This document shows positions 40,747 to 48,688 of a stretch of 64,000 nt of DNA, piece by piece. The position numbers were made by a program, and so were the translations under genes. Position 1 is the stretch's first letter, and every line of letters begins with the position of its first letter. The notes below the pieces were generated by a model. The model did no database searches. It had not been told where the DNA came from and was given only the letters and a program-made list of their open reading frames with translations. Source of the DNA: an uncultured Cellvibrio sp. (lineage in GTDB: Bacteria > Pseudomonadota > Gammaproteobacteria > Pseudomonadales > Cellvibrionaceae); the NCBI GenBank assembly GCA_937958105.1, contig CALFXJ010000026.1, positions 42,259 through 106,258 of the forward strand, written 5' to 3'.

Positions 40747-41202
40747 ATGAATACCGATATCTGGATTTTATCCGCCGATACCCATAAAGCCCGATTATTC
40801 AGTGCGCCAACGCCGCACAGTAAAAAAATGGTAGAGATACAGACATTTCTGATGCCGGAAACCACTCTGCCGGAGCGCGATCTTGTGAGCGACGGGCTGG
40901 GTCGCTATAACCAGGCCGGCGATCAGCACCATCCAAAGCTGCCGCGCACCTCTCCCAAAGACAAACGCGTTCAGGAGTTTGCCCGTCACATTGGTAATTA
41001 TCTGACGGACGAACATAACAAGGGACATTTTGCCAAGCTGGGCATTGTGGCCGAGCCCCATATGCTGGGTGAGCTGCGGGCTCAGTTTGATAAGAGTCTG
41101 GCGAAAGATATCTGTTTTGAAATTGATAAGAATATTACGACGCTGGCTGAAGAGGACCTGCGCCAATTCCTGCCGGACAACCTCACGCCGACGCGGCATT
41201 AA
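40747..41202 (+). CDS. host attachment family protein (baeRF-like, PF10116 type)
   Basis: A 151-residue soluble protein. It starts NTDIWILSADTHKARLFSA, the usual opening of the host-attachment family (named from Agrobacterium), and later has the conserved QEFARHIGNYLTDEHNKGHFAKLGIVAEPHMLGELR. Such proteins are related to the peptide-release-factor eRF1 fold; their true role is unsettled. A perfect AGGAGG site precedes the ATG. The stop overlaps the ATG of the following small proline-rich frame by one base (TAATG). Confidence 0.8.
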   Translation: MNTDIWILSADTHKARLFSAPTPHSKKMVEIQTFLMPETTLPERDLVSDGLGRYNQAGDQHHPKLPRTSPKDKRVQEFARHIGNYLTDEHNKGHFAKLGIVAEPHMLGELRAQFDKSLAKDICFEIDKNITTLAEEDLRQFLPDNLTPTRH

Positions 41203-41477
41203 TGGTAATGGCTGTTGCTGAGACTATTGAAAGATTTATTGAACTTGAAAAACAGGAAGACATGATGCAGAAACCGGACGAACAACCCGAGCAGAATCCT
41301 GATCCTCTCAAACCGGAACACCCGGATTGGCCGCCTGAAAAAACGCCGCCGGATGCGCCCGTGGAAGAACCGCCCGGCCAGCCGGCAGAAACACCGCCGC
41401 TGGATCCCCCGCAGGAACTGCCACCGCTGAATCCGCCGCCCGGTGTGCCCAGCGGTCAGCCTGATGAAGTGCCTTGA
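41202..41477 (+). CDS. small proline/glutamate-rich protein
   Basis: A 91-residue frame. After a short helix-like N-terminus (ETIERFIELEKQEDMM) it is about one third proline and rich in Glu, Asp and Gln, with repeats such as PPEKTPPDAP, PPLDPPQELPPLNPP. No hydrophobic segment follows. The start at 41202 is coupled to the previous stop; ATG at 41262/41265 behind AGGAAG is an alternative. It may be a disordered small protein co-expressed with the host-attachment protein. No function is recognised. Confidence 0.5.
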   Translation: MVMAVAETIERFIELEKQEDMMQKPDEQPEQNPDPLKPEHPDWPPEKTPPDAPVEEPPGQPAETPPLDPPQELPPLNPPPGVPSGQPDEVP

Positions 41478-41502
41478 GTGAATGCATGCCATGCCGCATC
41501 AA

Positions 41503-42873
41503 TCAATGGGCACAACATTTCTTTTTTTCAGAAGGGAAGTGGACGCTGATACATAAGCCCCGCTGATCGAGTCCTTCTGTGACTTTCAGCTCGGCACCGT
41601 GAGATTGTGCGATGCGGCGGACCAGCGACAGCCCGATGCCGCTGCCGCGCCGATGATCCTGATCGGCGCGATAGAAGCGTTCAAAGATCCGTTCCCGCTG
41701 TGCTTCATCGGGAACACCGGGGCCATTGTCGCGGACACATAAAGTGATCCCATCGGTCGAAGGCGCTGTGCCGCAGGAGAGTTCTACGCGGCTGCCTTCT
41801 CCGGAATAGCGCAGCGCGTTGTCCAGCAGATTGCGCAACAGAATTCCAAGCTCATCCACATCCCCATTAATAAAACAGGGCTGCGCATCGATGCTGATGG
41901 TCTGATGCCGCTGTTGCGCAAAGATATCGAACTCATCGGCCACCAGTCGTACCACCCGCACCAGATCAACCCGTTCATGCTTGCCGCCGTAATTTGACTC
42001 CAGACGGGCAGAATCCAGCAGCTGCTGGGTCAATCGTGTGCCGCGCTCCACGGCGGCCACCAGCCGGCCGAGAGCAGCACGGGTTTCATCGGGTGTGTCC
42101 GCGCCCAGCGCGACCTGTGCATGGGTTTGGATTGCTGCCATGGGGGTGCGTAACTCGTGGGCCGCATCCGCAATAAACTGTCGCTCATTATCGATGGCTG
42201 TGTGAATGCGCAACAACAGACGGTTAAAGGACTCCACCAGCGGTGCTATCTCTTGCGGTAATTTAGTGGTGGGCAGGGGGGTAAGGTCGTATTCCTGACG
42301 CGTTGCAATATTATTCTGCAGCGCCGTGACCGGTTTTAACGACCAGCGCACCACCAGCTTCAACGTCAGTGACAGGGTGGCGCACACCAACAGTGCTGCG
42401 AGAAGAGTACTTTTGGCCCAGTGTCTGAGATTGCCTTCAAACGCGTCCTGCGGAAGGCCGGTCTGTACATGTACACGGCCGCTGGCATCCGGGACGCTGT
42501 AAACCCGCCAGGTGCGTCCGTCGATCTCTACTGTGGCAAAACCCGGCTCGAAATCCGGGCGAAGTGGCGATTCCGGAGACTCCAGTGAGCGCAGCAGATT
42601 ACTTTTATCGCTGGCCCAGATCTGAAAACTCAGATCGTCTTCGTTCATCTGGTAATTGGGCGGAAGCTGCAGGCGGTTGGAGTCCGCGGAGAGCAGGCTG
42701 ATGTTTTCGGGAAGCGAGGTGACTATCTGATGCGCGACGTCGCGCAGAGATTTATCCCACCAGCCGGTATGTTCGCTGGTCATGGAAGCGATGTGCAGAC
42801 AGGACCAGAGCAGCCACATGCCCACCAGCACCAGCATGGAAGCAAGCAGCAAACGCCCGCGTAACGTTCTCAT
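41503..42873 (-). CDS. two-component sensor histidine kinase (QseC/PmrB type)
   Basis: A 456-residue membrane histidine kinase. Two membrane helices (about 7-28 and 165-185) flank a periplasmic sensor of about 135 residues. HAMP region, dimerisation/phosphoacceptor FIADAAHELRTPMAAI (His near 245), N box NLLDNALRYSGEG, G1 DNGPGVP, F box ERFYR and G2 RGSGIGLSLVRRI follow; the catalytic set is complete. It overlaps the upstream response regulator gene by 4 bases (ATGA), so they are co-translated. The resemblance to QseC/PmrB is general; the signal is unknown. Confidence 0.9.
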   Translation of the reverse strand: MRTLRGRLLLASMLVLVGMWLLWSCLHIASMTSEHTGWWDKSLRDVAHQIVTSLPENISLLSADSNRLQLPPNYQMNEDDLSFQIWASDKSNLLRSLESPESPLRPDFEPGFATVEIDGRTWRVYSVPDASGRVHVQTGLPQDAFEGNLRHWAKSTLLAALLVCATLSLTLKLVVRWSLKPVTALQNNIATRQEYDLTPLPTTKLPQEIAPLVESFNRLLLRIHTAIDNERQFIADAAHELRTPMAAIQTHAQVALGADTPDETRAALGRLVAAVERGTRLTQQLLDSARLESNYGGKHERVDLVRVVRLVADEFDIFAQQRHQTISIDAQPCFINGDVDELGILLRNLLDNALRYSGEGSRVELSCGTAPSTDGITLCVRDNGPGVPDEAQRERIFERFYRADQDHRRGSGIGLSLVRRIAQSHGAELKVTEGLDQRGLCISVHFPSEKKKCCAH

Positions 42874-43535
42874 AATTTTTCTTCACCAATGCGATAACCA
42901 AAACCGTGGATGGTGAGGATGATATCGTCACCGAGCTTGCGTCGCAGCTGATGAATGTAAACCGCTACCGTATTGCTTTCAATTTCGCCGTCACTGCCGT
43001 ACACCAGTTGCTCCAGCTGCTCGCGCGGCACGGTGCGGCCGCGCCTTTCCATCAGCACCAGCAGCGTGCGGTATTCATTGCGGCTCAGATGAACCTGTTC
43101 GTCATCGCGGGTTACGATGCGGCTGCTGGGGTCGAGGGTGATGTTGCGGTACTGCAGCAGCGGAGAAACGCGGCCTTGCGTGCGGCGGATCACGGCACGC
43201 AGGCGCGCACCGAGTTCTTCGAGTTGAAAGGGTTTGACGAGATAGTCATCGGCGCCGGCGTCCAGGCCGCGGATGCGGTCACTGAGTTGATCGCGGGCAG
43301 TGATGATGATGACCGGCGTTGTATCGTAGCGATCCCGCATGTATTTCAGCACCTGCAGGCCGGACCCGCCGGGCAGGCCCAGATCGAGCAAAACAGCGGA
43401 GAAAGTGTGTTCCACCAGCGCAAGCTGCGCGGCCACGCCGTCGCCTGCGCGAGTGATTTCCCAATGATCCTGGCGTAAGCCAAAGCCTATGGCTTCGGCC
43501 AGCATGTTGTCGTCTTCGACCAAGAGGATTTGCAT
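42870..43535 (-). CDS. OmpR-family response regulator (QseB/PmrA type)
   Basis: A 221-residue response regulator. The receiver domain (MQILLVEDDNMLAEAIG) has acidic pocket EDD, phospho-acceptor Asp in VLLDLGLPGG near residue 51 and switch Lys in YLVKPF. The C-terminal winged helix has LSRNEYRTLLVLMERRGR and TVAVYIHQLRRKLGDDIILTIHGFGYRI. A frame extends 15 bases upstream to 43550, but MQILLVEDD is the standard opening. It is the first gene of the operon with the sensor kinase at 41503-42873. Confidence 0.92.
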   Translation of the reverse strand: MQILLVEDDNMLAEAIGFGLRQDHWEITRAGDGVAAQLALVEHTFSAVLLDLGLPGGSGLQVLKYMRDRYDTTPVIIITARDQLSDRIRGLDAGADDYLVKPFQLEELGARLRAVIRRTQGRVSPLLQYRNITLDPSSRIVTRDDEQVHLSRNEYRTLLVLMERRGRTVPREQLEQLVYGSDGEIESNTVAVYIHQLRRKLGDDIILTIHGFGYRIGEEKL

Positions 43536-43654
43536 AATGAAGTCCCGCAACCGGTAAGCTGAGCCATTGTAAAGGTTGCAGCATTATCTAATGGGGTTTT
43601 TAAGACTTCCTTAAAGCCGGTCGCAGAGATCGCCTTGGCAGGGCGACGCGCAGG

Positions 43655-43858
43655 TTACTCTTCCTCGTCCTCCCGCATCACCAGCATCTCCAGTCCCACA
43701 CCGGGGTCCTCTTCACCACAGACTGCAATGTCAGCCGGGCTGCCGGCTTCGGCTTCGTGGTGAGTCAGCAATATATCCCGATTCTCAGTGTCCGGCTGCT
43801 GACTTTGTTTGTCCGCCTCCGGCTGTTGCGGGGCGTCGTGTCTGGGTTTTTCGCTCAT
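43655..43858 (-). CDS. small acidic protein downstream of GH15
   Basis: A 67-residue, mainly hydrophilic and acidic protein (MSEKPRHDAPQQPEADKQ, ending MLVMREDEEE). An AGGAGA site sits 7-8 bases before the ATG, which makes it likely that it is translated. It starts 19 bp after the GH15 stop, so it is the last gene of the SDR-GH15 operon. No family is recognised and no function can be assigned. Confidence 0.55.
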   Translation of the reverse strand: MSEKPRHDAPQQPEADKQSQQPDTENRDILLTHHEAEAGSPADIAVCGEEDPGVGLEMLVMREDEEE

Positions 43859-43877
43859 AGAAAATCTCCTGCATATA

Positions 43878-45647
43878 TCAGGTTAGATCCACATCAGCTT
43901 CGCTGTTCTGCGCAATGAGTCTGGCGGTACTGATCAGTCCGAGGTGACTTAATCCCTGGGGAAAATTGCCCCAGAATCGCTGCGTGTCCGGGTCATATTC
44001 TTCGGCGAGCAGGCCCAGGTCGTTGCTCAGGTTGAGGACACGTACAAACAGATCCTCAGCATCTTTCTGGCGGCCGCTGAGACAGTAGTTGTCCGCCAGC
44101 CAGAAGCAGCAGATGAGGAACAGGCCTTCTTCATTGGCCTGGTCGCCCGTGCGATAACGACGAACCAAGCCGTCCTCACACAGATCCTGTTCGATGACCT
44201 TGATGGTCGCCAGCATCCGAGGGTCATCGGCGGGCACAAACCCGACCAGGGGGATCATCAGCAGGCTGGCATCCACTTCAGGGCTGCCGTAGCGCTGGGT
44301 GAAGTGTCCGCCCTCCGCATCTACGCCGTGTGCAAGAACGTCTGCACGGATTCCATCGCGCAGGCGGCGCCACTTATCCAGGGGCGCGTCAAATCCGAAC
44401 CGCTCGGCGTCTTTGATGCAGCGATCGAAAGCCACCCAGCTTAAGACCTTGGAATGGGTCAAATGATCGCAGATGGTGCGAAACTCCCAGATGCCGGTAT
44501 CCGGCTCCCGCCAGCGGGTCTCCAGGTGACTCATGATTTCGCACTGCAGCTTCCACATATCATCGCTCAGGTCGAGACCGTGACTGCGGGCCAGATGCAG
44601 AATCTCCATCAGCTCACCCCGGACATCCAGTTGATATTGGGTGCTGGCGGCATTGCCTGTTCTCACTGGTCGGCTTTTGGCGTAGCCGGGCAGCCAGTCC
44701 AGCTCTTCCTCCGGCGGTGCGATGCCGGCAGCGACGGTGTAAAGGGCATGGAGGGGTTCGTCGTGTAATTCCATAACCTTCAGCAGCCAGTCACGCCAGT
44801 GGCAGGCTTCCTTCCGAAACCCCTCATTGAGCAGGACGGCCAGCGCAAAGGCTGCATCGCGCAACCAGCAGAAGCGATAGTCGTAGTTGGCCGATCCACC
44901 CGGGACTTCGGGCAAGGACGTAGAGACCGCCGCCACCATTCCGCCGGTAGGGCTGTAGATCATGGCTTTAAGCGTGATGAGTGAGCGTTTTACCTGATCT
45001 TCCCAGCGTCCGCGATAGTCGCAATGGGCAATCCACTGGCGCCACCACTCGGCACAGTTCCTGATGGCTTGCTGAGGGTCCGGCAGCGAGGGCCAAGGAC
45101 GATCGGCATCGGTATAGCTCAGGATGAACCAGTGCTGTTCACCGGCCGCGATGGTGAAGTCCATATGAACACTGGCCTCCGCGCAGGTGAGGTGGAGATC
45201 ACTGATGAGCACCAGCCGCTGTTCATGCCGCTGGAATACCGCCTCCTGCGCATTGGTGTGGTGAAGGTCGGGCACGTACTTGCCGAAATGAAAGCGGGGG
45301 TTGCATATCATCTGCATGTTCACCTTGCCGCCGATGCCCTCAACAATGCGCACGATGTGGCATTGGTCGATCGGCATGGCATCGAGGATGCGGACTTCAC
45401 CACCTGCTGTTTCAAAATGCGTCTCCAGCACCAGTGTGTCTTGCTGATAGTGACGATGGATATCAACCAGGGCATCTCGGGGCGCAATGGACCAGCGACC
45501 GTGTTGTTCATCGCCCAGCAGCGCACTGAAGCAGGCGGGATCGTCGAAGCGATCCGGACTGAACCAATCGATACTGCCATCCCGCGCGACCAGCGCAGCG
45601 CAGTGAAGGTTGCTCAGAAGTGCGTAGTCTTCGATGGGTTTGGACAC
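43878..45647 (-). CDS. GH15-family glycoside hydrolase (glucoamylase/trehalase type)
   Basis: A 589-residue cytosolic enzyme without signal peptide. The N-terminal beta-sandwich domain (IEDYALLSNLHCAALVARDGSIDWFSPDRF) is followed by the (alpha/alpha)6 barrel with SANYDYRFCWLRDAAFAL, the acid-residue loop GIWEFR-x6-LTHSKVLSWVA and the second glutamate in NEEGLFLICCFWLADNY. Family members act on glucosides such as maltooligosaccharides, dextran or trehalose; bacterial trehalase-like members (as in Mycobacterium) share this layout. Substrate is therefore open. It lies 26 bp after the SDR gene and is followed by the small acidic protein. Confidence 0.88.
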   Translation of the reverse strand: MSKPIEDYALLSNLHCAALVARDGSIDWFSPDRFDDPACFSALLGDEQHGRWSIAPRDALVDIHRHYQQDTLVLETHFETAGGEVRILDAMPIDQCHIVRIVEGIGGKVNMQMICNPRFHFGKYVPDLHHTNAQEAVFQRHEQRLVLISDLHLTCAEASVHMDFTIAAGEQHWFILSYTDADRPWPSLPDPQQAIRNCAEWWRQWIAHCDYRGRWEDQVKRSLITLKAMIYSPTGGMVAAVSTSLPEVPGGSANYDYRFCWLRDAAFALAVLLNEGFRKEACHWRDWLLKVMELHDEPLHALYTVAAGIAPPEEELDWLPGYAKSRPVRTGNAASTQYQLDVRGELMEILHLARSHGLDLSDDMWKLQCEIMSHLETRWREPDTGIWEFRTICDHLTHSKVLSWVAFDRCIKDAERFGFDAPLDKWRRLRDGIRADVLAHGVDAEGGHFTQRYGSPEVDASLLMIPLVGFVPADDPRMLATIKVIEQDLCEDGLVRRYRTGDQANEEGLFLICCFWLADNYCLSGRQKDAEDLFVRVLNLSNDLGLLAEEYDPDTQRFWGNFPQGLSHLGLISTARLIAQNSEADVDLT

Positions 45648-45673
45648 CTTGGCTTCCTTTTAATCGAAAAAAC

Positions 45674-46681
45674 TTAGTCGATGAACAGCCACAGGAGCAG
45701 ACCGAGGACGAGGATCAGCAGCAGCGCTCCTGTTACGGCTCCACGATGGATGCTCAGCCAGAATTGCAGACTCCAATCGGTGGCGCGCTCGTCGAAACGA
45801 CCATGGCTTCCATAATCACCAGATACCGGTGTGAACAGATTGTCATCCCGCTGATCAGCCGGAGCCGGTGGAGGTACAGAAAAATCCATCTGCCCGGTGA
45901 ATCCCTGTCTGGCCGCCATGCGATCCGCAAGCCCGGGAAAAAGTTTATTGCCGACGATGGTTTTAAGGGCGGGAAAGCCTACGTAAAGTTCGCGCCGCCG
46001 ATGTTTGGATGCCCACACAATCGCCTTCGCTGCCTGCTCGGGTTGAAAGATGGGTGGCAGTGGCTGGGGTTGGGCTGACTGCCGGTGACGTGCCCATTGA
46101 AATTGCGGTGTATTAAATGCGGCCAGCTGCACCATGGTGAGGTGAATGGGCGAATTCTCATAGATGAGCTCCACCCGGACAGAATCAGTGAACCCACGGA
46201 CCGCGAACTTGGCGGCGCAATAGGCGGACTGCAGAGGAATTCCTCGATAGGCGAGCGCAGAACCCACCTGCACAATAACACCGCGGTTGCGCGCCCGCAT
46301 GTAGTGCAAAGCAGTGAGCGTACCGTACACGGTGCCGAGATAGCTTACCTCTGTTACGCGACGGTATTCGTCTGCAGTCATCTCCACGGCGCGGGACAAA
46401 ACCGTGACCATGGCATTGTTAACCCACACATCAATCGGGCCCAGTTCCTCTTCAATGTGTGCGGCTGCCTGAGCCAGCTGATCGGGATCTGCAACGTCTA
46501 CCGGGAGAGCCAGGGCTGTGCCGCCTAGCGCTGTTATCTCATTAACAGCGGCATCCAGCCTTTCAGCACTGCGCGCCAGTAATGCTACAGCAGCGCCGTC
46601 TCTGGCAAAGGCCAGGGCTGTTGCGCGGCCTACACCAGCGGAAGCTCCGGTAACGACCGCGACCTTGGAGGTTTGTGCCAT
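45674..46681 (-). CDS. SDR-family oxidoreductase with C-terminal membrane helix
   Basis: A 335-residue SDR protein with cofactor motif TGASAGVGRATAL, VNNAMV (NNA motif), catalytic Ser in VGSALAYRG and YCAAK. The chain continues well past the classical SDR length and ends in a single hydrophobic helix (AVTGALLLILVLGLLLWLF), which should anchor it to the membrane with the last residues outside. This SDR subtype is often found with GH15-like or glycosyltransferase genes. It is the first gene of a probable three-gene operon with GH15 and a small acidic protein. Substrate unknown. Confidence 0.82.
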   Translation of the reverse strand: MAQTSKVAVVTGASAGVGRATALAFARDGAAVALLARSAERLDAAVNEITALGGTALALPVDVADPDQLAQAAAHIEEELGPIDVWVNNAMVTVLSRAVEMTADEYRRVTEVSYLGTVYGTLTALHYMRARNRGVIVQVGSALAYRGIPLQSAYCAAKFAVRGFTDSVRVELIYENSPIHLTMVQLAAFNTPQFQWARHRQSAQPQPLPPIFQPEQAAKAIVWASKHRRRELYVGFPALKTIVGNKLFPGLADRMAARQGFTGQMDFSVPPPAPADQRDDNLFTPVSGDYGSHGRFDERATDWSLQFWLSIHRGAVTGALLLILVLGLLLWLFID

Positions 46682-46822
46682 GAATGCTCCGCTTGAAGGT
46701 TACTTCCTGATGGTCCTTGTCGTCTATTGACGATATCGCATCCAGACCACCTGCTTTGTATCCTGAATTTCCTGGAGAGCTGCCCGGATCGAGGCTGCTT
46801 GATCCGGCAGTGAAGCCAACGA

Positions 46823-47161
46823 TTAATCGTCGTATTTATCCATTAGTTTTTTGCACTCTTTGTGCTTGTCTTTGTAACGATCTTTTTTTGTTTTTTTCCA
46901 TTTTTCCAGTCGGTCCATTTCATCATCGGTCAGCACCGCATCCAGCTGTTCTTTTTTGCGCTCGTTCAAGGCTTCGATTTCATCATGTGCGCGTTCCTTG
47001 ATGTCCTCTTTCTGATCTTTGTAATTCTTCATAATGGTTTTGACTTGATCAGCTTTTGCGCCTTGCAGATTTAATGCTTTGATAGCGTCATCATCCGCAA
47101 AAGCTGCCAGAGGCATAGCCATGGTTAAACCTGCTACTGCAATAATTTTCTTCATTTGCAT
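46823..47161 (-). CDS. Spy/CpxP-like small periplasmic protein
   Basis: A 112-residue secreted protein. The signal peptide is MQMKKIIAVAGLTMAMPLAAFA. The mature part is strongly charged and helical (NLQGAKADQVKTIMKNYKDQKEDIKERAHDEIEALNERKKEQLDAVLTDDEMDRLEKW), with LTDDEM resembling the LTxxQ motif of Spy/CpxP-type chaperones and a very Lys-rich end. The frame extends upstream to 47254, but the AGGAGATACATC-ATG at 47161 sets the start. Envelope stress or metal-response function is the best guess from family resemblance only. Confidence 0.7.
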   Translation of the reverse strand: MQMKKIIAVAGLTMAMPLAAFADDDAIKALNLQGAKADQVKTIMKNYKDQKEDIKERAHDEIEALNERKKEQLDAVLTDDEMDRLEKWKKTKKDRYKDKHKECKKLMDKYDD

Positions 47162-47525
47162 GATGTATCTCCTTACATTGTCAGGGCAGTTCAATGAAGC
47201 CACAGACGACTTTTCTTCTGTCAATGGCTTTGAGATGCAGCAACAAAAGCGCACAGGTTGCTACCTGAATCTTGACTGGAGTTAGCGCTAAAAGTTGTGT
47301 AACTTGCCACACATAGGCTGCATTTTAGGCAGTGTTTTGCGTGTTCACAGACACTTCGGGAAAGTTCGTAAGACGTGCAGCACGATAGCTTGAGCAGAAA
47401 AATTTTCGGTGTTGATGTGGCCCTGAAATCTTCAAAGGAGATTTTATTGAAGGCATGAATTGAATGATTCCGATGTTTAGATTAAAGCCCGTTTTCGGGC
47501 TTTAATCGGTTATCACCCAATCAAA
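47162..47525. other. intergenic region between Spy-like gene and mnhG
   Basis: About 360 bp. The part near 47200-47260 is the likely promoter of the Spy-like gene, although no clear -10 is seen. The mnh operon terminator lies at 47481-47506. No gene was recognised between them. Confidence 0.5.
47481..47506 (-). terminator. terminator after the Mrp operon
   Basis: A perfect 11-bp stem (ATTAAAGCCCG / CGGGCTTTAAT) with loop TTTT lies 20 bp after the mnhG stop. The T run on the minus strand is short, so termination may be weak. Confidence 0.7.
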
Positions 47526-47861
47526 TTACTGCCAGGGCTTACCACGAGTGCGTTCGATGTAGGGCAGTTTGATGTGCAGTGCTGCCTTAGCGACGATGTG
47601 CGCGCTTACCGGTGCGGTGATGAACAGAAACAGGGTCACCAGTAGTTCATGCAGGCTGATGCCGTCTCCACGGGTGCTGAAAAACAGCATGGATGCAAGC
47701 AGAACCCCGCCGACACCGAGGGTGGTTGCTTTGGCGGGGCCGTGCAGCCGCATATAAAAGTCCGGCAGGCGTATCAGACCGATGGAGCCAATAAGAGCAA
47801 AGCTGGCACCGCTGAGTATAAGCAGCGCGACAACCCCTTCAATCGCTGAGAAATTTTCCAT
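47526..47861 (-). CDS. mnhG: Mrp/Mnh Na+/H+ antiporter subunit G
   Basis: A 111-residue membrane protein with three hydrophobic segments (VVALLILSGASFALIGSIGLI, TTLGVGGVLLASMLFF and LLVTLFLFITAPVSAHIV). LIRLPDFYMRLHGPAKATTLGV is the family signature. It is the last subunit gene of the six-gene cation/proton antiporter operon and starts 12 bp after mnhF. Mrp antiporters expel Na+ or K+ in exchange for protons under alkaline or salt stress. Confidence 0.9.
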   Translation of the reverse strand: MENFSAIEGVVALLILSGASFALIGSIGLIRLPDFYMRLHGPAKATTLGVGGVLLASMLFFSTRGDGISLHELLVTLFLFITAPVSAHIVAKAALHIKLPYIERTRGKPWQ

Positions 47862-47873
47862 ACTTACCTCCCG

Positions 47874-48143
47874 TTATTCGATGATATCGCCGCGTAATAA
47901 ATATTTAGACAGGGCGACTGTTCCTACAAAACCCATTACGGCAATAAGTAATGCAGCTTCAAAGTAAAGCGGCGAGCCCTGATAAATACCGTAAAGAATC
48001 AGCAGCGCAATTGCATTAACGTACATGGTGTCGAGCGCCAGGATGCGATCCGGCAGGGACGGCCCCATGGCCAGTCGCCACAGGTTCAGTGCAATGGCGA
48101 CACTGACCATCAGCATGGCCAGGGGAATGATGGTCATGAGCAT
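47874..48143 (-). CDS. mnhF: Mrp/Mnh Na+/H+ antiporter subunit F
   Basis: An 89-residue three-helix membrane protein with the family motif GPSLPDRILALDTMYVNAIALL. It overlaps the end of mnhE by 10 bases. Length is typical. The operon order E-F-G is the standard one. Confidence 0.9.
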   Translation of the reverse strand: MLMTIIPLAMLMVSVAIALNLWRLAMGPSLPDRILALDTMYVNAIALLILYGIYQGSPLYFEAALLIAVMGFVGTVALSKYLLRGDIIE

Positions 48144-48685
48144 TCGAAGATCTCCTTCAGCGGGGTTTCATAACGCTGTTTCAATTCAGTAACGGATGCG
48201 TCTATATCATCGACATGCAGGACGTGAATCAGCAGGGCACTGCGGTCGGCGCTCAGGTCAGCAGAGACGGTGCCGGGTGTCAGCGAAATGGTGCTGGCCA
48301 GCAGGGTGATGGTGAAATCCTCCTTGATATCCAGCGGCAGGGTCATAAACGCGGGCTGCAGTTTTTTCATTGGTCCGAGGACGCGCAGTGCCAGTATCAC
48401 GTTGGCCACGACAATGTCCCACAGCACCAGCAATACAAAACGGGTTGCCAACAGCGGCTTGCGCAGCGTGGTGGCCTCGGGCCAGAAGCTGTGTGTCAGG
48501 AACGGGATCAACCAGGCCAGGATTGCGCCTAATACGATATGGCCTGCACTGAACTCATTCACCATCAGCAGCCAGAGTACCCACATAAAAGCGCTCAGCG
48601 CGGGGTGAGGGAGCCAGCGACGCGCGGAACGCGCCGCCTGCAGGTGTCGTTTATCGGCGGGTTGCGTAGGGGTGGATCGATTCAT
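48134..48685 (-). CDS. mnhE: Mrp/Mnh Na+/H+ antiporter subunit E
   Basis: A 183-residue membrane protein with hydrophobic segments (PALSAFMWVLWLLMVNEFSAGHIVLGAILAWLIP and FVLLVLWDIVVANVILALRVL). SLTPGTVSADLSADRSALLIHVLHVDD matches the conserved C-terminal domain. It starts 3 bp downstream of mnhD. Confidence 0.9.
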   Translation of the reverse strand: MNRSTPTQPADKRHLQAARSARRWLPHPALSAFMWVLWLLMVNEFSAGHIVLGAILAWLIPFLTHSFWPEATTLRKPLLATRFVLLVLWDIVVANVILALRVLGPMKKLQPAFMTLPLDIKEDFTITLLASTISLTPGTVSADLSADRSALLIHVLHVDDIDASVTELKQRYETPLKEIFECS

Positions 48686-48688
48686 GAA

